DNA of 64,000 bases from Haliscomenobacter sp. (GCA_016707205.1 JADJHZ010000001.1:1-64000); one strand, 5' to 3'; shown: positions 8,371 through 17,419, numbered from the stretch's first letter. A program made the numbers and translations. The notes: generated by a model not told the origin, from the sequence alone.

Positions 8371-9411
8371 ATGAAACCTAAAGCGCTAATACTAACCAAT
8401 GGCATTCTCCTGACTCCCAATGCCAAAACCGCCCATGGATTGATCCGGGGTACCGACCGGTTTGACATCGCCGGCGTCGTCGATCCGGAATGTGCCGGGC
8501 AAGACGCTGGGACCCTGCTCGACGGGCAGCACCGGAATATTCCCGTGATCGATACGCTGGAAAATGCGCTTTTGGCCGTGCCGGACGCCTCCCATCTGAT
8601 CGTCGGCGTGGCCACGGTAGGCGGCGTTTTTCCCGGCAATATGCTGGAGATCATTGAAGCCGGTATCCGCCATAGGTTATCCATCGTCAACGGCCTCCAC
8701 GATTACCTGAGCGACCGGCCCAACCTGGCCGAACTGGCGGGTATCTACGGCGTGTCCCTAATAGATATTCGCAAACCCAAGAAGCGCGAAGACCTGCATT
8801 TCTGGACCGGCGAAATCTATCAGGTACCATGCCCCATCGTAGCGGTGCTGGGCATGGACTGCGCGATGGGCAAGCGCACGACCGCGCGCATGCTGAAACA
8901 AGCCTGCGAAGCGGCGGGCATGAAGGCGCAAATGATCTACACCGGACAGACCGGCTGGCTCCAGGGGGGCGAATACGGCTTTATCTTCGACTCCACCCTG
9001 AACGATTTCGTCAGCGGCGAACTCGAGCACGCCATCGTCTCCTGCTGGAACGATACCCAGCCCGACGTGATCTTCCTCGAAGGCCAATCCGCCCTCCGCA
9101 ATCCCAGCGGTCCCTGCGGACTCGAGTTCCTCATTTCCGGCAACGCGCGGAAAGTCGTACTTCTGCACGCTCCCAAACGCAAGTACTACGACCACGACCC
9201 CCACTGGGGCGAAATCCCTTCGGCGGAATCGGAGATCGGCATCTACCAGAAATTTGGCGCCCAGGTCATCGCCCTGGCCCTGCACACGGAAGATTGTACC
9301 GCTGAAGAGGCCTACGATTTCCAAAAGGCCTATCAGCAACAACTGGGCATTCCCGTTCTGCTTCCTCTGCAGGAGGGGGTTGGGGAACTGGTGGAAACGT
9401 TGAAGCGTTAG
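8371..9411 (+). CDS. DUF1611 domain protein, DgcN-like
   Basis: A 346-residue protein of the DUF1611 family. The N-terminal Rossmann-like half (1-145) is followed by a P-loop NTPase-like half whose nucleotide motif is GMDCAMGKRTTA (about residues 165-176). Further conserved parts are YTGQTGWLQGGEYG, an EGQSALRNPSG motif and the HAPKRKYYDHDP stretch. Relatives (DgcN) are linked with the D-glutamate / L-Ala-D/L-Glu epimerase pathway in proteobacteria; whether that applies here is inference, since no epimerase gene is adjacent. The gene begins 9 bases from the start of the divergent membrane protein. Confidence 0.85.
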   Translation: MKPKALILTNGILLTPNAKTAHGLIRGTDRFDIAGVVDPECAGQDAGTLLDGQHRNIPVIDTLENALLAVPDASHLIVGVATVGGVFPGNMLEIIEAGIRHRLSIVNGLHDYLSDRPNLAELAGIYGVSLIDIRKPKKREDLHFWTGEIYQVPCPIVAVLGMDCAMGKRTTARMLKQACEAAGMKAQMIYTGQTGWLQGGEYGFIFDSTLNDFVSGELEHAIVSCWNDTQPDVIFLEGQSALRNPSGPCGLEFLISGNARKVVLLHAPKRKYYDHDPHWGEIPSAESEIGIYQKFGAQVIALALHTEDCTAEEAYDFQKAYQQQLGIPVLLPLQEGVGELVETLKR

Positions 9412-9435
9412 GGCGTTTAGGGGTTGAGGCGTTTG
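9412..9435. repeat. degenerate 8-bp tandem repeat, 3 units
   Basis: Directly after the DUF1611 stop codon the units GGCGTTTA, GGGGTTGA, GGCGTTTG follow each other, and the last codons of the gene (AGCGTTAG) look like a partial fourth unit. It is thus another short-period array, similar in kind to those at 1515 and 63014. Confidence 0.55.
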
Positions 9436-9444
9436 CTTGTTCGC

Positions 9445-9542
9445 CGAAATCCGCAGATTTCGTGCAGAACTATGTGGTGGTCCCCTGACCACCGTTCCCG
9501 TAATGCCATTCCGGTCAACAGCTCGGATTGAAAATCCGAGCT
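9445..9542. repeat. cluster of three REP-like hairpins
   Basis: Three perfect hairpins stand in a row between the DUF1611 and DUF1599 genes: CGAAATC-CGCA-GATTTCG (9445-9462), GGTGGTC-CCCT-GACCACC (9476-9493) and AGCTCGGATT-GAA-AATCCGAGCT (9520-9542). Stem sequences are unrelated but stem length (7-10 bp) and loop length (3-4) are alike. On the minus strand the last one is preceded by GTAG, the tetranucleotide that E. coli REP transposases recognise next to REP hairpins; this match may be chance. None is followed by a T-run. Confidence 0.7.
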
Positions 9543-9601
9543 ACACGTTGCTTGAATGAAATTTTAAGCCAGCAGATCGTTCCCCTCCTCCCCGCTTTTC
9601 C

Positions 9602-9609
9602 TATCTTTG
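9602..9609 (+). promoter_or_regulatory. Bacteroidota -7 box (TATCTTTG)
   Basis: The octamer TATCTTTG matches TAnnTTTG exactly and lies 17 bases before the GTG at 9627. It helps to reject longer N-terminal versions of the DUF1599 protein, which would begin upstream of the transcription start. No clear -33 TTTG is seen. Confidence 0.5.
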
Positions 9610-9626
9610 CCCGAAATAAGATCCAA

Positions 9627-10184
9627 GTGGAAGAGACCCTGGAGCAGTATCAGTCCGTCGCCGCGTCGTGTAAGTCCATCTTTTTGCAGAAGGCAAAGGA
9701 TTATGGTACCGCATGGCGCATTCTCAGGCCTGCTTCCCTCACCGATCAGTTGTACATCAAAGCCAAACGCATCCGGACGATTCAGGAGAACGGGCGTCAG
9801 CACGTGGAAGATTCTATTTCCACTGAACTCAAGGGCATTGTCAATTACAGCATCATGGCGCTGATCCAGTTGCAGTTGCCGGCGGCCGAATCGCTGGAGC
9901 TTTCGGCGGCAGAGGCGGCGCAATGGTACGACCGCCACCTGAACGAAACCCGGGAGCTGATGATCCGCAAAAACACCGATTACGGAGAAGCCTGGCGGGA
10001 CATGCGCCTCAGCTCCCTGGTCGACCTGATCCTGATGAAACTCCTGCGCATCAAGCAGATTGAAGATAACAAAGGGGTGACGCTGATCTCCGAAGGAGTG
10101 GAAGCGAATTACCACGACATCATTAACTATGCGCTGTTTGCTCTAATCCAGCTTTTGGAGGCAGAGCAGACGCCGGCTTCCTGA
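9627..10184 (+). CDS. DUF1599 domain-containing protein
   Basis: About 185 residues from the GTG at 9627 (VEETLEQYQSV...). The frame stays open back to 9528, but the -7 box at 9602 and the family's usual N-terminus favour the shorter form. Two copies of a similar unit are visible: CKSIFLQKAKDYGTAWRIL...SLTDQLYIKAKRI and TRELMIRKNTDYGEAWRDM...SLVDLILMKLLRI, each followed by a hydrophobic helix (NYSIMALIQLQL, NYALFALIQLL). The tandem unit resembles all-alpha nucleotide-binding (MazG-like) folds, but the function is unknown. In many Bacteroidota it lies directly before the BT_3928-family gene, as here. Confidence 0.85.
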   Translation: MEETLEQYQSVAASCKSIFLQKAKDYGTAWRILRPASLTDQLYIKAKRIRTIQENGRQHVEDSISTELKGIVNYSIMALIQLQLPAAESLELSAAEAAQWYDRHLNETRELMIRKNTDYGEAWRDMRLSSLVDLILMKLLRIKQIEDNKGVTLISEGVEANYHDIINYALFALIQLLEAEQTPAS

Positions 10185-10236
10185 CCCCGGCTCGGCCCGG
10201 GTTGGGGATTTTCCAAACGCTAAACACAAACGCGTC

Positions 10237-11715
10237 ATGACGATCGGTATTTTTTCCCTCTATGTCGGCATTGCAGCGATAATCTGCACCCTGGCTGCCG
10301 GCCTGTTGTTCAAACGGGTCGAAAACTGGGCTATGAGCTTCCTCCAATTCTTCACGGGAATCCTTTTTGTCGTGTCCGGCTGGGTGAAGGCCATCGACCC
10401 CCTGGGCACGGCCTACAAAATGGAGCAGTATTTTGCCGCTTTTGAAGGCACGTTCAAGGATACGGCGATGTCCTGGATCGCGCCGGTGTTTCCTTTTTTT
10501 GCCGAATATTCCGAAGGCTTTGCGGTAGCGATGATCGTGTTTGAGATCGTACTGGGAATCGGAATCTTTCTGGGGTACCAGCGCAAGCTCATGGCCTGGT
10601 TGTTTCTCCTGCTGGTCGTTTTCTTTACCATCCTCACCGGCTTTACCTTCCTCACGGGATTTGTGCCCAGCGAAGCCAATTTTTTTGATTTTGGCCAATG
10701 GGGCCCTTTCGTGGATACGAATATGAAGGTGACCGATTGCGGGTGCTTCGGCGATTTTATGAAGCTGGACCCCCGGATTTCCTTCTCTAAAGACCTGGTG
10801 CTCCTGGTCCCATCGTTTCTGTTTATCTTTTTTCACCGGAAAATGCACCAGTTATTTACCGCTCCGTCCCGTGCCTGGGTCGTTGCGTTGAGCATTCCGG
10901 CGTTCCTCCTGTATTGCTTCAGCAACTACGTCTGGGATCTGCCGCATATCGATTTTCGGCCGTTCAAAGTGGGGGTGAATATCAAAGAAAAAAAGGCCCA
11001 GGAACTGGAAGCTGGACAAAACGTCAAAATTCTGGCGTACCACCTGAAGAACAAAAAAGACGGCAAAGAACTCGAAATCCCGTTTGACCAGTTTCTGAAA
11101 GAATCGGCCAACTACCCAGTGGAGGAATGGGAAATGGAGCAAATCAAATCCCAGCCTGCCATCCTTCCGACCAAGATCAGCGAATTCGACGTGATGAACC
11201 TGGATGGAGACGAAGTCACCGAGGAGTTGCTGAGCCTTCCCGGGTATAATTTCATCCTGATCGCCCATCACCTGGAAGGAGGGTTTTCCTCCCAAACCAT
11301 CGCCGTTCCCGATACCATCTACAAAGTGGATACGGTGCAGACGGCCAACTCGATCGAACTGGTGCGCAGTATTGACCGGATTGCGGAGAAGAAGGTTACG
11401 CAAACCGCTTTTTCCTGGTCGGAATCGTATCTGAAGCGATGGAAGGAGGTCCAGAATCCGGTCATGGAAGCAGCCATAGCGGATGGCCTGAAAGTGGTGG
11501 CTATCGTAGCCTTTGGCTCCCGGGAGATGATCGAGGATTTCAAGAAAGCGGCCGGCATCACGTACCCGATTTTGGTGGCGGATGATATTTTGCTGAAGAC
11601 CATCGTGCGTTCCAATCCGGGCACCCTGTTGATGAACAACGGAACCATCGTTCAGAATTGGCATTTCCGGAGGCTGCCGGACTATGCGGAGATCAAAAAG
11701 GAGTATATAAAATAA
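10237..11715 (+). CDS. BT_3928 family DoxX-like membrane protein with thioredoxin-like C-terminus
   Basis: A 492-residue protein. The N-terminal half has about five to six membrane helices with DoxX features (FFTGILFVVSGWVKAIDP) and a conserved DCGCFGDFMKL motif between helices. The C-terminal soluble part (about 255-490) ends with a thioredoxin-like region lacking a CxxC (VVAIVAFGSREMIEDFKKAAGITYPI...TIVRSNPGTLLMNNGTIVQNWHF). The family is found in Bacteroidota, usually between DUF1599 and tpiA; here nusB follows instead. A role in redox or envelope stress is only suggested by the domains. Confidence 0.85.
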   Translation: MTIGIFSLYVGIAAIICTLAAGLLFKRVENWAMSFLQFFTGILFVVSGWVKAIDPLGTAYKMEQYFAAFEGTFKDTAMSWIAPVFPFFAEYSEGFAVAMIVFEIVLGIGIFLGYQRKLMAWLFLLLVVFFTILTGFTFLTGFVPSEANFFDFGQWGPFVDTNMKVTDCGCFGDFMKLDPRISFSKDLVLLVPSFLFIFFHRKMHQLFTAPSRAWVVALSIPAFLLYCFSNYVWDLPHIDFRPFKVGVNIKEKKAQELEAGQNVKILAYHLKNKKDGKELEIPFDQFLKESANYPVEEWEMEQIKSQPAILPTKISEFDVMNLDGDEVTEELLSLPGYNFILIAHHLEGGFSSQTIAVPDTIYKVDTVQTANSIELVRSIDRIAEKKVTQTAFSWSESYLKRWKEVQNPVMEAAIADGLKVVAIVAFGSREMIEDFKKAAGITYPILVADDILLKTIVRSNPGTLLMNNGTIVQNWHFRRLPDYAEIKKEYIK

Positions 11716-11783
11716 TAGGCAGCGTCTTTCGGGCGTTGCCGGGAAATTGTTTTTCTTTGTGGCGGGTAATGTAAACAAACAGC

Positions 11784-12722
11784 ATGCTGAGTAGAAGGAA
11801 CGTCCGCATCAAAGTGATGCAGATGCTTTATGCCTTGGGACGCGATAAGCAACTTTCTTTTGCCGATGCCATGCGCCGGTATAGAGAAACCATTGCGCGC
11901 TCTTTTGAAATGTACTTGTTCCATTTGCTCTATTTCATCCGCGCTGCGGAGTATGCGGAAAAAGACGCCGGGCGGCGCAAAGCCAAGCACCGTCCGACAG
12001 AAGAAGACAAATCGTTTTCTCCCAGGATTGCCCAAAACCCTTTGATCGATTCCCTGCGCCGGAATCCGCTCCTCAATACCCTGTTTACTCAGTACCGGCT
12101 CCAGGAAAAGATCGACGAAGATCTGGTCCGCGGGTTGTATGCGGAGTTTTCAAAACAGGATTCCTACAAGGTCTATTTGCAGATAACCGAGCCGGGCCCT
12201 TCAGACCATGCGGAACAACTGCTTTCCCTGCTCCGGACCTGCTTCGCGAGCGAAACGTTTGAAGACGCTACCGAAGACTGGTATCCCAACTGGATCGACG
12301 ACAAATCCCTCATCGTAGGGGCCATGAAAAAAACGGTCAAGGCGCTCCCTGCCGAGCCCCTCTTTTTTGATGAATTCAAGCCGCAGGCGGAGGCGACTGT
12401 CGAATTTGGAGAGGCTTTGCTTCAAAAAGTCTACGAAGAAGATCAGCACTTGCTGGAGGTCATCGAGCCTACCCTAAAGAACTGGGATGCCGAACGGGTG
12501 GCCATTATCGACATGATTCTGCTGAAAATGGCGTTATGCGAATTGACCAGTTTTCCGACGATTCCGACCAAAGTGACGCTCAATGAATTCGTCGAAATCT
12601 CCAAGTTGTATAGTACCGAAAAAAGCAAGGACTTTATAAACGGGATTCTGGATCGCCTGATGAAAAAATTGAACAGCGAAGGTCGGATACACAAGGAAGG
12701 CAGAGGACTTTTAGAAGAATAA
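11784..12722 (+). CDS. nusB: transcription antitermination factor NusB, enlarged Bacteroidota form
   Basis: A 312-residue NusB. The N-terminal signature LSRRNVRIKVMQMLYAL (2-18) and the C-terminal core (ERVAIIDMILLKMALCEL...PTKVTLNEFVEISKLYSTEKSKDFINGILDRL) are typical. Between them lies an insertion of about 150 residues, as is usual for this phylum compared with the 140-residue E. coli protein. NusB binds boxA with NusE (S10) and supports antitermination on rRNA operons. It follows the BT_3928-family gene after 68 bases, on the same strand. Confidence 0.93.
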   Translation: MLSRRNVRIKVMQMLYALGRDKQLSFADAMRRYRETIARSFEMYLFHLLYFIRAAEYAEKDAGRRKAKHRPTEEDKSFSPRIAQNPLIDSLRRNPLLNTLFTQYRLQEKIDEDLVRGLYAEFSKQDSYKVYLQITEPGPSDHAEQLLSLLRTCFASETFEDATEDWYPNWIDDKSLIVGAMKKTVKALPAEPLFFDEFKPQAEATVEFGEALLQKVYEEDQHLLEVIEPTLKNWDAERVAIIDMILLKMALCELTSFPTIPTKVTLNEFVEISKLYSTEKSKDFINGILDRLMKKLNSEGRIHKEGRGLLEE

Positions 12723-12849
12723 TGCCATGTTTGCCGGTATCCAACGCAAGAGGACTTGGTTGGAACCGAGGGGATTAACCAATTAGCCAGAACGGTTTAC
12801 ACCTGATCCAACTCCCATTGCCGGATTATTCACGCGTCAACCGGATCTT

Positions 12850-14301
12850 ATGCAATTATCTGGATACCTGTTGTGTTGGGGACTGCTGTTTATGAGCGCT
12901 TCCCTATCTGCTCAAAGCCAAAAGCCTGCCGGGGGAGGGCTGGCCATCCGGTATCTATGGACCAACTACCAGTTGCCCTTAAACAACAAGTGGAGTTATC
13001 TGGATTTCACTTACGGAGCAGAACTGGAATTCCGCCAGCGCCTCGGCAATAAAATCGACCTGGGCTTTCCGCTCCGGGTGGGATCAGCTGCATTTCCCCG
13101 AGGGAAGACCGCTGGCTTCGATAAGGGACTCTTGGCGAGCGCCGATATCCAGTTTCAGTTCAAAACGGCTCCTTCCGGCGCCAAATGGATCTGGTTTGGG
13201 TATTCCGGGGCGGGAATTAGTCTGGAAGACCTCGAGAGGGTGAAATTGGCCGTCCCTGTTGGCGGAGGGCTGGATCTTCGCCTTTCCAGAACGGTCTTCC
13301 TATCTTCCAAAATGGAATACCGGTTCTCTCAGGGCGATTTCAGCGATCATATTCAGGCTGCTTTCGGGTTCCGCTTTGTTCCCCCTCCAAAAGATCATTT
13401 GATTACCGTAAGAAAAAAAGGGCATACTTCCCGTTTGGACCGCGACGGCGACGGGGTGCGGGATGCCCTGGATTTGTGCCCCGACCAGAAGGGGTTGGCG
13501 GCGCTGAATGGCTGCCCGGATGCTGATTCAGACGGATTTCCCGACGACCGCGACGAGTGCCCAACGGTTGCAGGGGCACTCGAAGGTTGTCCTGATGCCG
13601 ACGGCGACGGGATAGCGGATAAAGACGACCGCTGCCCGCTGGAGGTCGGTCCGCCTGAACGCCAGGGGTGCCCGGCAAAAGACGCCGACCAGGATGGAGT
13701 GCTGGATGAAGAAGACCTTTGCCCCAAGGCGCCTGGGCCTGCCAATACGAAGGGATGCCCGGATGCCGATCTGGATGGATTGGCCGATAAAGACGACGAT
13801 TGCCCGGAATTGCCGGGTTTGCCTGAAACCCGGGGCTGTCCGGATACGGATTTGGATGGCGTGCCGGACAAAGAAGACCAGTGCCCAAATACTCCGGGCC
13901 GCGGTTCCGGCTCCGGATGTCCCGAACTGGAAGCTTCCGATGCCGCTTTGCTGGAACAGGCCAAATATGCGATCCACTTTATTCCCGGGGTCACGCTCCG
14001 GCTCAAACCGGAATCCTTCCAAACCTTGGATCAAATCGTGGATTTGATGCGCAAATACCCTGATTTCGAACTGCATATCGCCGCGTTCACCGACAATGCC
14101 GGCGATGCGGAGACCAATCGGGAACTTTCCGGCCAACGAGCTAAATTTTGCTATGAATACCTGATCTCCAGAGGGATTGGCCCCCGGAGGTTGAACTACG
14201 CCGGCTATGGAGCGCAAAATCCGGTGGGAAATAACCAAACTCCGGAAGGGAGGGCTCTCAACCGCAGAATGGAATTTTCCGTAAAACCCATCCCCAATTG
14301 A
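12850..14301 (+). CDS. OmpA family protein with thrombospondin type 3 repeats
   Basis: A 483-residue exported protein. Signal peptide MQLSGYLLCWGLLFMSASLSA, then an outer-membrane beta-barrel-like domain (about 25-180), five to seven calcium-binding TSP3 repeats (DRDGDGVRDALDLCP, DSDGFPDDRDECP, DADGDGIADKDDRCP and so on, about 195-360), then an OmpA/MotB peptidoglycan-binding domain (about 370-480) with TDNAGDAETNRELSGQRA and GYGAQNPVGNNQTPEGRALNRRMEF. It should anchor the outer membrane to peptidoglycan. The spacer before it (127 bases) contains nothing I recognise. Confidence 0.93.
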   Translation: MQLSGYLLCWGLLFMSASLSAQSQKPAGGGLAIRYLWTNYQLPLNNKWSYLDFTYGAELEFRQRLGNKIDLGFPLRVGSAAFPRGKTAGFDKGLLASADIQFQFKTAPSGAKWIWFGYSGAGISLEDLERVKLAVPVGGGLDLRLSRTVFLSSKMEYRFSQGDFSDHIQAAFGFRFVPPPKDHLITVRKKGHTSRLDRDGDGVRDALDLCPDQKGLAALNGCPDADSDGFPDDRDECPTVAGALEGCPDADGDGIADKDDRCPLEVGPPERQGCPAKDADQDGVLDEEDLCPKAPGPANTKGCPDADLDGLADKDDDCPELPGLPETRGCPDTDLDGVPDKEDQCPNTPGRGSGSGCPELEASDAALLEQAKYAIHFIPGVTLRLKPESFQTLDQIVDLMRKYPDFELHIAAFTDNAGDAETNRELSGQRAKFCYEYLISRGIGPRRLNYAGYGAQNPVGNNQTPEGRALNRRMEFSVKPIPN

Positions 14302-14366
14302 CTCCCGGATGGTGCCCCTGATCCGACCACCGGTGAAAGGGATTTTTTCACTCCCTTACAATTCCT

Positions 14367-14374
14367 TATCTTTG
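14367..14374 (+). promoter_or_regulatory. -7 box directly before guaA
   Basis: TATCTTTG (TAnnTTTG exact) ends only 5 bases before the guaA start codon. Since transcription in Bacteroidota starts a few bases after this box, the guaA mRNA would be leaderless or nearly so. A T-rich stretch (14343-14348) is at the place where a -33 element is expected. Confidence 0.6.
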
Positions 14375-14379
14375 CATTT

Positions 14380-15933
14380 ATGACGGAGAAAATTTTAATT
14401 CTGGACTTTGGTTCGCAATATACCCAACTCATCGCGCGGCGGGTGCGCGAATTCAACGTATACAGCGAGATCGTGCCTTTTAACAAGGTTCCCGAACTCG
14501 ACGACAGCTACAAAGGGGTGATTTTATCCGGCAGCCCGTTCTCCGTTGCCGACGAAAATGCCCTCCATCCCGAGTTGGATAAGGTGATTGGGAAAATGCC
14601 CGTTCTGGGCATTTGCTACGGCGCCCAATATATCGCTCAGCATTATGGGGGGAAGGTGGAGCGTTCTCAGAAAAGAGAATATGGAAAAGCAAAACTCCAG
14701 GGCGTACGGCCCAATGACCCCTTGTTTCACCATATTCCGGAGCATTCTCAGGTGTGGATGTCGCATGGGGATACGATCCGGGAGATCCCGTTGTCGTTTG
14801 AACTGATCGCCGGGACGGAGCGAATAGACGTAGCCGCATTTCGCAGCAAAGACGGCGCTTTTGCGGCGCCAGTGTATTGCCTGCAATTTCATCCGGAGGT
14901 AACCCATAGCCTAGACGGCGCGCAGTTGCTCCGCAATTTTGTGCTTGGCCTTGCCGGCTGCAAGGGGGATTGGACGCCAGCCTCCTTCGCCGAACAGACC
15001 ATTCAGGAGCTTAAAAACCAAATCGGGACCGATCACGTGCTGATGGGCTTATCCGGCGGCGTAGACTCTACGGTCGCCGCGATGCTGCTGCACAGAGCCA
15101 TTGGAGCGCAGCTCGTTTGTTTTTTTGTCGACAATGGCTTGTTGCGCAAAAACGAGTTTTCCCAGGTACTGGATTCCTATGAAGGGTTAGGCCTGCAGGT
15201 CATTGGGGTTGACGCCAAGAAGCGGTTTTACGACGCGCTGGATGGCGTATCCAATCCGGAAACCAAGCGAAAGATCATCGGAAGGGTCTTTATTGAAGTT
15301 TTCGAAGAAGAGGGGAGAATGCTGGAAGCGCAGGATCAGGCTATCCAGTGGTTAGGTCAGGGAACGATTTATCCGGATGTCATTGAGTCGGTGTCGGTGC
15401 ATGGACCTTCCGTAACGATTAAGTCCCACCACAATGTGGGCGGACTCCCCGAGAAACTCCATTTGCGCATTGTGGAACCCTTGCGGATGCTGTTCAAAGA
15501 CGAAGTCCGCAAGGTGGGCCGGGAATTGGGTATTCCGGATGCTATTCTCCACCGGCATCCATTTCCGGGTCCCGGGCTGGGCATTCGGATTTTGGGAGAT
15601 ATTACCCCGGAGAAGGTTCGGTTGCTTCAGGAAGCCGATGCCATTTATATAGACCATCTGAAACAGACCGGCCTGTACGATAAGGTATGGCAGGCAGGCG
15701 CTATCCTGCTTCCCATTCAGTCGGTCGGGGTAATGGGCGACGAGCGTACTTACGAGCAGGCAGTGGCGCTGCGGGCGGTAGATTCCGTCGATGGGATGAC
15801 CGCCGAATGGAGCAGGCTGCCTTATGACTTTTTAGCGAAAGTATCCAGTGATATCATTAATCACGTTAAAGGAATAAACCGGGTTGTTTATGATATTAGC
15901 ACCAAACCGCCGGCAACTATTGAATGGGAGTAA
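14380..15933 (+). CDS. guaA: GMP synthase (glutamine-hydrolysing)
   Basis: A 517-residue enzyme that converts XMP to GMP with glutamine and ATP. Class I amidotransferase domain first: ILDFGSQYTQLIARR at the start, catalytic C79 in GICYGAQYIAQHYGG and the FHPEVTHS histidine/glutamate. Then the ATP pyrophosphatase domain with the P-loop LSGGVDSTVAA, and the dimerisation domain with HPFPGPGLGIRILG and the C-terminal KPPATIEWE ending. Full length, no missing residues. The next gene starts inside its last 44 bases. Confidence 0.97.
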   Translation: MTEKILILDFGSQYTQLIARRVREFNVYSEIVPFNKVPELDDSYKGVILSGSPFSVADENALHPELDKVIGKMPVLGICYGAQYIAQHYGGKVERSQKREYGKAKLQGVRPNDPLFHHIPEHSQVWMSHGDTIREIPLSFELIAGTERIDVAAFRSKDGAFAAPVYCLQFHPEVTHSLDGAQLLRNFVLGLAGCKGDWTPASFAEQTIQELKNQIGTDHVLMGLSGGVDSTVAAMLLHRAIGAQLVCFFVDNGLLRKNEFSQVLDSYEGLGLQVIGVDAKKRFYDALDGVSNPETKRKIIGRVFIEVFEEEGRMLEAQDQAIQWLGQGTIYPDVIESVSVHGPSVTIKSHHNVGGLPEKLHLRIVEPLRMLFKDEVRKVGRELGIPDAILHRHPFPGPGLGIRILGDITPEKVRLLQEADAIYIDHLKQTGLYDKVWQAGAILLPIQSVGVMGDERTYEQAVALRAVDSVDGMTAEWSRLPYDFLAKVSSDIINHVKGINRVVYDISTKPPATIEWE

Positions 15934-17419
15934 ATACCTGTTCCTCCTTGCTTTTATTGCTTCTTTCTTGGGCGCATGCGATGCCTTGCGCCCGGCCCAG
16001 GGTCAGCAGCCCCCTGCTTCGCCCAGATCAGCTCCTGCGGCGTCTACAGCCGAGGGGCGCTATTTTGAAGAGATCCGGGGTACCAAAGTGTACGACCCGG
16101 TCAAACGCCAGTGGGTATCCGTTTCTTCTGGCGCCAGGGAAAAAATGGATACGCTCAACTGGAAGGTCGTTCAAAATAGCTACCAAACGCTAACGAGTTT
16201 TCCCAAACAATTCATACCTCAGGCCATCCCGGAAATTCCCAAACCGAATCTCGTGTCTCCGTCCACTTCGACGTTTGATTTTGCCCGGGTAGAAAAAAAA
16301 GACCAGTATCAGATCGTGGTAGCTTTGCCATTTCTGGCAGGGGTATCTGAAGAAAACAATCCGAATGCGGAAGGGAGCGTATCCCGCTGGGCTGTCAATT
16401 TCTATGGCGGGATGAAACTGGCCGGCGAGGAGTTGGCGGAAGAAGGGTTAAATCTTCGCGTAGAGGCGTTTGATACCAAAGCGGACGAGAAGGTGATGGA
16501 ATCGTTGGTTCGAAATCCGGTTTTTTCCAGATCTGACGTGATCATCGGCCCTTACCGGAGGGATAACATCCGGATTGCGGCGGAGTTCGCCCGCTTAGGT
16601 CAAAAAGTACTGGTTTCTCCCTACAGCGCCGTGTCGAATATGGTAGACAATAACCCGAATTTCATACAAGTCAATCCCTCTCTGGAAAGCCATTGCCGGG
16701 CGCTGATGAAACATGCGAGACGGGATTTTGACCCTGAGGATATTCTTATCCTCACCCGGGATAATCCCGCAGAAAAGACCTGCGTAGAGTACTTGCAAAA
16801 AGCCAATCTGGAAATGACCGGCGCTCCGGATGCGCTGCCTGTTAAAGAACATATCTTCCCTACCGCTACCTATGGAGGGATCAATGTGGCTCCCCTTATC
16901 AGAGGAAAAGACCAGGTCGCCTTGATCATCCCTTCCTGGGCCGAGCCCAACTTCGTTTTTTTTCTGCTAAGGCGCATTCTGGAAGCCCGCCTCGAGGGGC
17001 AAACTATCGTCGTGTACGGGATGCCTCAATGGATGGAGTTCGAAAATTTCGAATACGAGTTTTTTGAAAAATTGAATGTCCGGGTGAGTTCCAACGCCTA
17101 TCTCGATCCGCTTAGCCCCGAGGTGCGCAACTTCCGGCAGCGGTATTTCGACACGTATGGAACCGTTCCGGATTTGGCCGCTTTCCAGGGGTATGACCTT
17201 TTCCTTTACCTCGGACGAATGCTGAAGGAGTATGGGCGGTTTTTCCAATTTTTCCTGGATGTCAATCCGGCTCAGCAATTGCATACGCGATACGAATTCC
17301 AGGCCATTCCCTTTCCGGGAGCTTCGGCCGATGACCGGATGAACCAGATCGCCCGCTTCGAAAACAGGTATGTGAATATATTGGAATTCAGGGAATTTCA
17401 ATTTCAACTGCTTCGGTAG
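15890..17419 (+). CDS. periplasmic binding protein-like lipoprotein (type 1 PBP fold)
   Basis: About 509 residues from the ATG at 15890 (a TTG at 15884 is an alternative). A lipoprotein signal is seen: KYLFLLAFIASFLGACD, with the lipobox ending at Cys. After a Pro/Ala-rich linker the region from about 130 on resembles type 1 periplasmic binding proteins (VVALPFLAGVSE, NFYGGMKLAGEELAEEGLNL, VIIGPYRRDNIRIAAEFA, KVLVSPYSAVSNMVDNNPNF), like LivJ/LppC. It overlaps guaA by 44 bases and so is probably cotranscribed. No ABC permease genes are nearby, so it may be a sensor or an LppC-like envelope protein rather than a transporter component. Confidence 0.75.
   Translation: MILAPNRRQLLNGSKYLFLLAFIASFLGACDALRPAQGQQPPASPRSAPAASTAEGRYFEEIRGTKVYDPVKRQWVSVSSGAREKMDTLNWKVVQNSYQTLTSFPKQFIPQAIPEIPKPNLVSPSTSTFDFARVEKKDQYQIVVALPFLAGVSEENNPNAEGSVSRWAVNFYGGMKLAGEELAEEGLNLRVEAFDTKADEKVMESLVRNPVFSRSDVIIGPYRRDNIRIAAEFARLGQKVLVSPYSAVSNMVDNNPNFIQVNPSLESHCRALMKHARRDFDPEDILILTRDNPAEKTCVEYLQKANLEMTGAPDALPVKEHIFPTATYGGINVAPLIRGKDQVALIIPSWAEPNFVFFLLRRILEARLEGQTIVVYGMPQWMEFENFEYEFFEKLNVRVSSNAYLDPLSPEVRNFRQRYFDTYGTVPDLAAFQGYDLFLYLGRMLKEYGRFFQFFLDVNPAQQLHTRYEFQAIPFPGASADDRMNQIARFENRYVNILEFREFQFQLLR

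Noticed and set aside
11718..11740. Possible terminator after the BT_3928-family gene (GGCAGCG / CGTTGCC)
   Set aside because: The stem has a G-U pair and the T-rich stretch begins about 9 bases away, so it is a weak case.
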